Positions 59,005-64,000 of a stretch of DNA of 64,000 nucleotides are shown in pieces. The first letter of the stretch is position 1; every line of letters starts with the position of its first letter. The position numbers and the translations under genes are program-made. This DNA comes from Flexivirga aerilata (GTDB lineage: Bacteria; Actinomycetota; Actinomycetes; Actinomycetales; Dermatophilaceae): positions 310,001-374,000 of the forward strand of contig NZ_JABENB010000003.1 of the NCBI RefSeq assembly GCF_013002715.1, read 5' to 3'. Under the pieces are notes generated by a model that was not told the DNA's origin, made no database searches, and saw only the letters and a list, made by a program, of their open reading frames with translations.

Positions 59005-59589
59005 ATGCCGGTCAATCTGAGCAAGGGCGCCAACATCTCACTGGAGAAGGCGGCGCCGGGGATGTCGACGGCGATCGTCGGCCTGGGCTGGAACCCGCGC
59101 ACCACCGACGGCGCGCAGTTCGACCTCGACGCGTCCGTGCTGATCCTCGGCGCGGACGGAAAGGTGCGCCAGCAAAGCGATTTCGTCTTCTACAACAACC
59201 TCACCGGCGACAACGGCGCCGTGCAGCACCTCGGTGACAACCGCACCGGCGAGGGTGAGGGCGACGACGAGCAGATCAAGCTCAACCTCGGGCAGATCTC
59301 TCCCGACGTCGAGCGCATCGCGTTCGTCGCGTCGATCGACCAGGCCGACAGCCGCGGCCAGAACTTCGGTCAGGTCTCGGACGCCTTCATCCGCATCTTC
59401 GACGCCGACGACCCGAACAACGCCGACAAGGGTGCCCGTTACGACCTCGGCGAGGACGCCGCCACCGAGACCGCCCTGGTCTTCGGCGAGCTCTACCGCA
59501 ACAACGGCGAGTGGAAGTTCCGCGCGGTCGGCCAGGGCTACTCGAGCGGGCTCGCCGGAGTGATCCAGGACTTCGGCTTGTCCGTCTGA
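59005..59589 (+). CDS. TerD-family calcium-binding stress protein
   Basis: The 194-residue protein is one TerD domain. MPVNLSKGANISLEKAAPG is the classic start, GWNPRTTDGAQFDLDASVLIL carries the Asp ligands of the calcium site, and FVFYNNLTGDNGAVQHLGDNRTG and ELYRNNGEWKFRAVGQGY are also conserved. TerD proteins are linked to tellurite, phage and other stress responses and usually occur in ter operons, but this copy stands alone. A GAAGGGAAG site precedes the ATG, and a perfect hairpin follows the stop. Confidence 0.96.
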   Translation: MPVNLSKGANISLEKAAPGMSTAIVGLGWNPRTTDGAQFDLDASVLILGADGKVRQQSDFVFYNNLTGDNGAVQHLGDNRTGEGEGDDEQIKLNLGQISPDVERIAFVASIDQADSRGQNFGQVSDAFIRIFDADDPNNADKGARYDLGEDAATETALVFGELYRNNGEWKFRAVGQGYSSGLAGVIQDFGLSV

Positions 59590-59595
59590 GTGCTA

Positions 59596-59632
59596 TCGTG
59601 GGGTATGACGGGACTCCCGTCATACCCCACGA
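59596..59632. terminator. 18-bp perfect inverted repeat after terD-like gene
   Basis: TCGTGGGGTATGACGGGA (59596-59613) and its exact reverse complement (59615-59632) flank a single base. Allowing a small loop leaves about 16 paired bases. It lies between the convergent TerD and SRPBCC genes. Confidence 0.85.
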
Positions 59633-59649
59633 GTGTCGTGTCGGGCGGC

Positions 59650-60102
59650 TCAGCTGGGCGGGCTGACCAGCTTCTCGAGCTTGCCGAAGGAGCTCTCCCA
59701 GCCGGCCTTCGCCTGCTCGACCATGTCGTCCGGGAAGGGGCCCTGCGTCACCGACAGTTGTGTGCCGGCGGGCGCGTCGGCGAACTCCAGCCGCAGCGTC
59801 AGCTCGGTGCCGTCGTCGAGGCCCGGGAAGCCGGTCACCTGCTCGGTGCCGACCAGGGTCTGGTCGGGGGTGAACTCGGAGAGGGTCGCGTCGACCGGCG
59901 ACTGCAGGTCGGGGTTGTCGTCGGCGACCATCGTGAGCCGCCACGCGCCGCCCTGGCGCGGCTCGACGGTGACGCTGTCCTCCGGGACGTGGAAACCCTC
60001 CGGGCCGAACCACGCGGCCAGCTCGGCCGGGTCGACGAAGGCGCGGAAGAGGCGCTGTCGTGATGTGCGGAACTCGTGGGTGACGTGCAACTGCTCGGGC
60101 AT
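59650..60102 (-). CDS. SRPBCC (AHSA1-like) domain protein
   Basis: The 150-residue protein has the START-like pattern of AHSA1 proteins: HVTHEFRTSRQRLFRAFVDPAELAAWFGPEG, GGAWRLTMVADD, LRLEFADAP and the C-terminal helix around WESSFGKLEKLV. It probably binds a hydrophobic ligand or client protein. It is convergent with TerD and has no obvious operon partner. Confidence 0.92.
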   Translation of the reverse strand: MPEQLHVTHEFRTSRQRLFRAFVDPAELAAWFGPEGFHVPEDSVTVEPRQGGAWRLTMVADDNPDLQSPVDATLSEFTPDQTLVGTEQVTGFPGLDDGTELTLRLEFADAPAGTQLSVTQGPFPDDMVEQAKAGWESSFGKLEKLVSPPS

Positions 60103-60253
60103 GACGGGTCCTCTCGGGATGGAGCCGGTCCGGGGTCGGGGGTGTTGCCCGCCGATCCTTGCAGGGGCAGGCGCCGATGCGGGAGTTTCGCCCTCTCCGT
60201 GCTAGTGTTTCCGGTCGTTGGCCAGGCGGTTTCCGCCTGCTGACGCACCCTTT

Positions 60254-60336
60254 GTCCGGGTGGCGGAATGGCAGACGCGCTAGCTTGAGGTGCTAGTCCC
60301 TTAACGGGGGTGGGGGTTCAAGTCCCCCTCCGGACA
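60254..60336 (+). tRNA. tRNA-Leu (anticodon GAG)
   Basis: The 83-base gene folds as a class II tRNA. The acceptor stem GTCCGGG pairs with TCCGGAC (one G-T), the anticodon arm is CTAGC-TTGAGGT-GCTAG with GAG in the loop, a long variable arm tcccttaacgggg follows, and the T arm is GGGGG-TTCAAGT-CCCCC. The discriminator is A. CCA is not encoded and must be added after transcription. Confidence 0.96.
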
Positions 60337-60344
60337 CTGGTCGG

Positions 60345-60377
60345 ATCGGCGGCCCAGCTTCGCGCTGGGCCGCCGAT
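60345..60377. terminator. 14-bp perfect hairpin after tRNA-Leu
   Basis: ATCGGCGGCCCAGC pairs exactly with GCTGGGCCGCCGAT around TTCGC. It begins 8 bases after the tRNA and ends shortly before the stop of the convergent epimerase gene, so it can serve both. Confidence 0.85.
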
Positions 60378-60389
60378 TCACGTATGACG

Positions 60390-61424
60390 TCACGACGCGG
60401 TGCGCCCTGCAGGCTGGCACTGCGGGCGGACGGACTCCCCCAGGTGGCCGGCCGCACGCCACCAGGCGACCGTGCGGTCCAGTCCATCGCGCCACGCCAC
60501 CCGCGGTCGCCAGCCGAGCACCTGCTCGGCAAGGCGGACGTCCGGACGGCGCACGCTCGGGTCGTCCTGCGGTCGCTCGATGTGCTGCACCGCCGATCGC
60601 GACCCGGTCGCCGCGATGATGTCGCGTGCGAGGTCGAGCACGGTGCGTTCGTCCGGGTTGCCCAGATTGACCGGTCCCGGATGCTCGCCTGCCGCCATCG
60701 CCAACAGGCCATCGACCAGGTCGTCCACGTAGCAGACCGACCGGGTCTGCAGCCCGTCGCCGGCCACCGTCAGCGGCTCACCGGCGAGCGCCTGCGTGAT
60801 GAAGGTCGGGATCGCGCGGCCGTCGTCGGCCCGCATCCGAGGGCCGAATGTATTGAAGATGCGCACGATCGCGCTATCGACCGATGCGCTGCTGCGGTAT
60901 GCCGCGGAAAGCGCTTCGGCATATCGCTTGCTCTCGTCGTACACGGCTCGCGGACCGACGGAATTGACGTTGCCCCAATAGCTTTCGGGTTGCGGGTGCA
61001 CCGACGGGTCGCCATACACCTCAGAGGTGGAGGCCAGGACGAACCGGGCATCCTTCTCCTTCGCCAGGCCCAGCAGGTGCCAGGTGCCGAGCGAGCCGGC
61101 CTTCAGCGTCTGCAGCGGCAATCGCAAGTAATCCGCGGGCGACGCCGGCGACGCCAGGTGCATCACCAGATCGACCGGCCCCGGCACGTGAACGTAGTCG
61201 GTGACGTCGCACCGGACCAACCGAAATCCGGGATCGGGCAGGAGGTGCGCGACGTTGCGCGCCGTGCCGGTGAGGAAGTTGTCCAGGCAGAGCACCTCGA
61301 CCCCGCGCGCGCGAAGCGCGTCGCACACGTGGCTGCCGAGAAAGCCGGCACCACCGGCGACGACTGCACGCCGTAACACGTCGGGGCCGGCGTCCGACGC
61401 CGGAGTCCGGAGCTGTGTGCGCAT
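60390..61424 (-). CDS. NAD-dependent sugar epimerase/decarboxylase (UDP-glucuronate decarboxylase-like)
   Basis: The 344-residue extended short-chain dehydrogenase has GGAGFLGSHVC for NAD binding (about 24-34). HLASPASPADYLRLPLQTLKAG, typical of UXS-type enzymes, follows, then LASTSEVYGDP and YDESKRYAEAL (YxxxK). FNTFGPRMRADDGRAIP and RSVCYVDDLVDG are also conserved. The best guess is conversion of UDP-glucuronate to UDP-xylose or a related sugar nucleotide for cell-surface glycans. No glycosyltransferase is nearby. Confidence 0.9.
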   Translation of the reverse strand: MRTQLRTPASDAGPDVLRRAVVAGGAGFLGSHVCDALRARGVEVLCLDNFLTGTARNVAHLLPDPGFRLVRCDVTDYVHVPGPVDLVMHLASPASPADYLRLPLQTLKAGSLGTWHLLGLAKEKDARFVLASTSEVYGDPSVHPQPESYWGNVNSVGPRAVYDESKRYAEALSAAYRSSASVDSAIVRIFNTFGPRMRADDGRAIPTFITQALAGEPLTVAGDGLQTRSVCYVDDLVDGLLAMAAGEHPGPVNLGNPDERTVLDLARDIIAATGSRSAVQHIERPQDDPSVRRPDVRLAEQVLGWRPRVAWRDGLDRTVAWWRAAGHLGESVRPQCQPAGRTAS

Positions 61425-61606
61425 GCGAGCCCGTTACCCCGGCGCAGCGCCATCGACACGCACCTCGTGCGCACTGCAGCAGTGTATGCAGGCAGAGGCG
61501 CTATGGTTTGATCACCGCGCCTCACCCTTTCGGGGGACACCACGAAACCACGAAACCCGCATCGGCGAGATCTGCAGCCTGTGCCGAGACCACACCAGGA
61601 GCCGAT

Positions 61607-62314
61607 GTGGATGCCACCGAATTCGCGCGCGTAGCAGCGCAACTCGCCGCTGCGGACGGCCCCGAAGCAACCGCGAAGGAGGTCGTCGAGCAGGCTCGCA
61701 GCCTCCTCGCAGCCGACCATGCGGGCATCACGCTGATCGGCAGCCGCGGCCGATTACGCACGGTGGGCACCGACGACCCCGTCGCGCTCACCGCAGACGA
61801 GCTGCAATACCGGCTGCACGAAGGACCCTGCGCCGACAGCTCATGGACCGGCGAGACCTTCGCCAGCAGCGCCGTGGCAGACGATGAGCGGTGGCCGGCC
61901 TGGGGGCGAGCCGTGGCCAGGCTCGGCGTGGGGAGTGCCCTGGCCGGTGAACTGACCGACACCGATGGCCATCGGCTCGGCAGCCTGAACCTCTACTGGC
62001 GTGCGCAGCGACCCTTCACTCGCGACGACCACTCCTATGTCCAGATCTTCGCCACGCACGCCGCCATCGCCTTGCACTCCTCGATGCGACACGCGCAACT
62101 CAACACCGCGTTGGACGCCCGTAAGGTCATCGGCCAGGCCCAGGGCATCCTGATGGAGCGGCACGCGCTCCGCGCCGAGCAGGCATTCGAGGTCTTGCGC
62201 CGCTACTCCCAAAATCACAACATCAAGCTCCGCGAGGTTGCCGAGTTCCTCGTGTCCACCCGCGAATTGCCCTCGGGGCGTACTGAATCCGAGGAAGCGA
62301 CCCCCGGCGCCTAA
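61607..62314 (+). CDS. GAF and ANTAR domain regulator
   Basis: The 235-residue protein has a GAF domain at about 20-150 (LLAADHAGITLIG, HEGPCADS, FATHAAIALHSS) and an ANTAR RNA-binding domain at about 165-220 (RKVIGQAQGILMERHALRAEQAF, then LREVAEFLV). ANTAR proteins bind paired hairpins in mRNA and prevent termination. The GTG start is preferred because AGGAG lies 5 bases upstream; upstream in-frame sequence lacks domain features. The GAF ligand is unknown. Confidence 0.92.
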   Translation: MDATEFARVAAQLAAADGPEATAKEVVEQARSLLAADHAGITLIGSRGRLRTVGTDDPVALTADELQYRLHEGPCADSSWTGETFASSAVADDERWPAWGRAVARLGVGSALAGELTDTDGHRLGSLNLYWRAQRPFTRDDHSYVQIFATHAAIALHSSMRHAQLNTALDARKVIGQAQGILMERHALRAEQAFEVLRRYSQNHNIKLREVAEFLVSTRELPSGRTESEEATPGA

Positions 62315-62363
62315 CCCGTGCCCGACGGCGCATGCCCAGACCGTTCCTGGGTATGGCAACCGC

Positions 62364-62825
62364 ATGTCCCGACCTCGCTTCTGCCGCACCACGGCGTTGC
62401 TCGTCGCGAGCCTCGCGGCCGCGTCGCTGGGCGGTTGCGCTACTCCTTCGCCGACGATGTCCGACTACCAGACGAAGACCCGCACGACGGCGCGAGCTGC
62501 CGCCGGGATCGTCGCGACCGCCAGGGCCGGCGCGAAGGCATGGCAGGACGGCAAGCTGACCCATGCCTACGCCGACACCATGGTCACCGAGGCCGAGGAG
62601 GACATCGGCTCGGTGGTGAGCACTTTTGACAGCCGGCAACCACCGACGCAGGCCGCGATCGCGCTGAGGGACCGCATCGACGCACCACTGGAGTCCGCCT
62701 CGAATGCGCTGTCGGACCTGCGGATCGCATTGCGCCGCAGCGATCACGAAGGGGTCAAGTCGGCGACCGACGATCTGGCCGCTCCGCAGCGATCTCTGGA
62801 GGGCCTGGAGCAGGTGGGACTGTGA
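62364..62825 (+). CDS. Small lipoprotein, translationally coupled to an Nramp-like transporter
   Basis: The 153-residue protein starts MSRPRFCRTTALLVASLAAASLGGCATPSP, a lipoprotein signal with lipobox LGGC. The mature part is helical and polar (TARAAAGIVATARAGAKAW, then LESASNALSDLRIALRR) without a recognised domain. Its stop shares bases with the GTG of the transporter (GTGA), so the two are made together and the lipoprotein may act beside the transporter. Confidence 0.8.
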   Translation: MSRPRFCRTTALLVASLAAASLGGCATPSPTMSDYQTKTRTTARAAAGIVATARAGAKAWQDGKLTHAYADTMVTEAEEDIGSVVSTFDSRQPPTQAAIALRDRIDAPLESASNALSDLRIALRRSDHEGVKSATDDLAAPQRSLEGLEQVGL

Positions 62826-64000
62826 AGCGGGTCTTCGCGGTCGCATTGGGATTGGTGACGGCGATCGGTGGCTTCGTCGACATCGGCAACCTCGTGACGA
62901 GCGGTGTCACAGGGGCGCGCTTCGGCATGTCACTCACCTGGGCTGTCGTCATCGGGACCTTCGGCATGACGGTGTACGCGGAGATGGCCGGCCGGGTCAC
63001 CGCAGTTGCCGGGCGTCCGGTGTTCCATGTGGTGCGCGAACGCCTCGGCGTTCGTTTCGGACTGTTCAACCTGTTGGCCAGCTGTCTGCTGAACCTGCTC
63101 ACCCTCGCCGCCGAGCTCGGCGGGGTTGGCCTCGCGCTCGAACTCGCGAGTGACGTCAATTACCTGCTGTGGGTGCCGCTCGTCGCGCTGGCCTTGTGGG
63201 GCGTGCTGTGGCACCTGCCGTTCAAGGCGATCGAGAACCTGTTCGGCGTGATCGGGCTGTCGCTTCTCGTCTTCGTCGTGGCGTTGTTCTGGTTGCCGAC
63301 CGATTGGGGGACGCTGCTTTCCAGCGCGGCCAGCCCTGCTGTGCCTGCGCAGGAGGCGTATCCGACCTACTTCTTCTACGCGGTGTCGTTGATCGGCGCC
63401 TGCCTGGTGCCCTACCAGATCATCTTCTTCTCCTCCGGCGGCATGGAAGAGGGGTGGACGCGGCGTTCCATGATGCAGATGAGACTGAACACTCTCGTCG
63501 GCTTTCCACTCGGCGGGCTGCTGAGCCTGGCGATCATGGCGACGTCCGCGGTCGTCCTGCAGCCGCTCGGCTCTGACGTCGGGCACCTCAGCCAGGTCGG
63601 CTTCCCGGTGGCAGTCGCATTGGGCAAGGTCGGCCTTGCATTCGCACTGGTCGGCTTCTTCGCCGCCACCTTTGCCGCAGGTGCGGAAGCGACTCTGTCC
63701 ACGGGGTATTCGGTTGCCCAATACTTCGGGTGGGCGTGGGGAAAGTGGTTGCGGCCGAGCGCCGCGCCGCAATTTCACGTCGTGAGTCTGCTCGTTCTGC
63801 TGGCCGGGACGATGCTGGTGCTGACGACCATCGATCCGGTGACGCTGACTCTCATGTCGGTAGTGCTCGGGGCCGCTGCCATCCCGCTCACCTTCCTGCC
63901 GGTGCTCCTCATCGCCAATGACCGTGACTACCTGGCGGACCAGGTCAACGGCCGGTTGGCGAACGCCTTCGGAGTCATCTTCCTCGCCGTGGTCACGGTG
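62822..64000 (+). CDS. Nramp-family divalent-metal transporter-like protein, C-terminus outside the window
   Basis: The frame opens with GTG and is still open at the right edge (393 codons seen), with about ten membrane segments. The pattern fits Nramp: FVDIGNLVTSGVTGARFGMSL resembles helix 1 (DPGN region), EMAGRVTAV resembles helix 3, and GACLVPYQIIFFSSGGM resembles helix 6. In helix 6 the usual Met-Pro-His is Val-Pro-Tyr, so the selective Met is missing. Such changes occur in Nramp-related carriers that move other ions such as Mg, so the substrate is open. Confidence 0.85.
   Translation, partial: MKRVFAVALGLVTAIGGFVDIGNLVTSGVTGARFGMSLTWAVVIGTFGMTVYAEMAGRVTAVAGRPVFHVVRERLGVRFGLFNLLASCLLNLLTLAAELGGVGLALELASDVNYLLWVPLVALALWGVLWHLPFKAIENLFGVIGLSLLVFVVALFWLPTDWGTLLSSAASPAVPAQEAYPTYFFYAVSLIGACLVPYQIIFFSSGGMEEGWTRRSMMQMRLNTLVGFPLGGLLSLAIMATSAVVLQPLGSDVGHLSQVGFPVAVALGKVGLAFALVGFFAATFAAGAEATLSTGYSVAQYFGWAWGKWLRPSAAPQFHVVSLLVLLAGTMLVLTTIDPVTLTLMSVVLGAAAIPLTFLPVLLIANDRDYLADQVNGRLANAFGVIFLAVVTV

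Overview
This 64 kb window is a chromosomal segment of a high-GC actinobacterium. It carries a complete Pup-proteasome set (pup, prcA, prcB, dop, pafA, mpa) with pafB and pafC, mycothiol synthesis (mshC), an F420-dependent luciferase-like oxidoreductase, DUF222/HNH and ANTAR proteins, and codon third positions that are almost all G or C. Several conserved genes use GTG or TTG starts. The gene order resembles the region around Rv2092c-Rv2141c of Mycobacterium tuberculosis, but gene content and style suggest Micrococcales (Dermacoccaceae or Intrasporangiaceae-like). That placement is an inference.

Layout. 1-11 kb, minus strand: PH-like membrane protein (cut by the edge), helY, tatC, tatA, a small coiled-coil protein, pafC, pafB, a CDF metal transporter, two FKBP prolyl isomerases (one a lipoprotein) and pafA. 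11-23 kb: a first inserted block with a YigZ/IMPACT protein, two CNNM/CorC-type membrane proteins, a DUF222-HNH protein, a VOC protein, a frameshifted epimerase and a coupled pair of ABC exporters. 23-26.5 kb, minus: dop, pup, prcB, prcA. 26.6-36.5 kb: a second inserted block with a Gfo/Idh oxidoreductase, a DUF3054 protein, alditol oxidase, an FBP zinc protein, an MFS exporter coupled to a MerR regulator fused to sliding-clamp domains, a secreted M4 metalloprotease, a GlxA-type regulator and a second MFS protein. 36.5-40.6 kb, minus: mpa, trmI and an M50 protease.

40.8-64 kb: a RecB-family nuclease, a TSP-repeat surface protein, metH with a HAD phosphatase, a PAC2 protein, a tight five-gene operon ending in mshC, an aldo/keto reductase, an acidic protein, DUF5703, an M20 peptidase, an ATP-dependent DNA ligase, an MDR oxidoreductase, TerD, an SRPBCC protein, tRNA-Leu(GAG), a UXS-like epimerase, a GAF-ANTAR regulator, a lipoprotein, and an Nramp-like transporter that runs off the right edge.

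The backbone is one old neighbourhood for protein quality control (pupylation, proteasome, Tat export, PafBC stress regulation, HelY RNA helicase) followed by one-carbon/thiol metabolism. Two accessory blocks split the proteasome genes into three pieces (mpa / dop-pup-prcBA / pafA onward). Genes in the first block, and some outside it, carry short-period GC-rich repeat expansions in coding sequence. The most unusual gene is the MerR-beta-clamp fusion at 31.2-32.3 kb, translationally coupled to an MFS transporter. Convergent gene pairs are repeatedly separated by long perfect hairpins.
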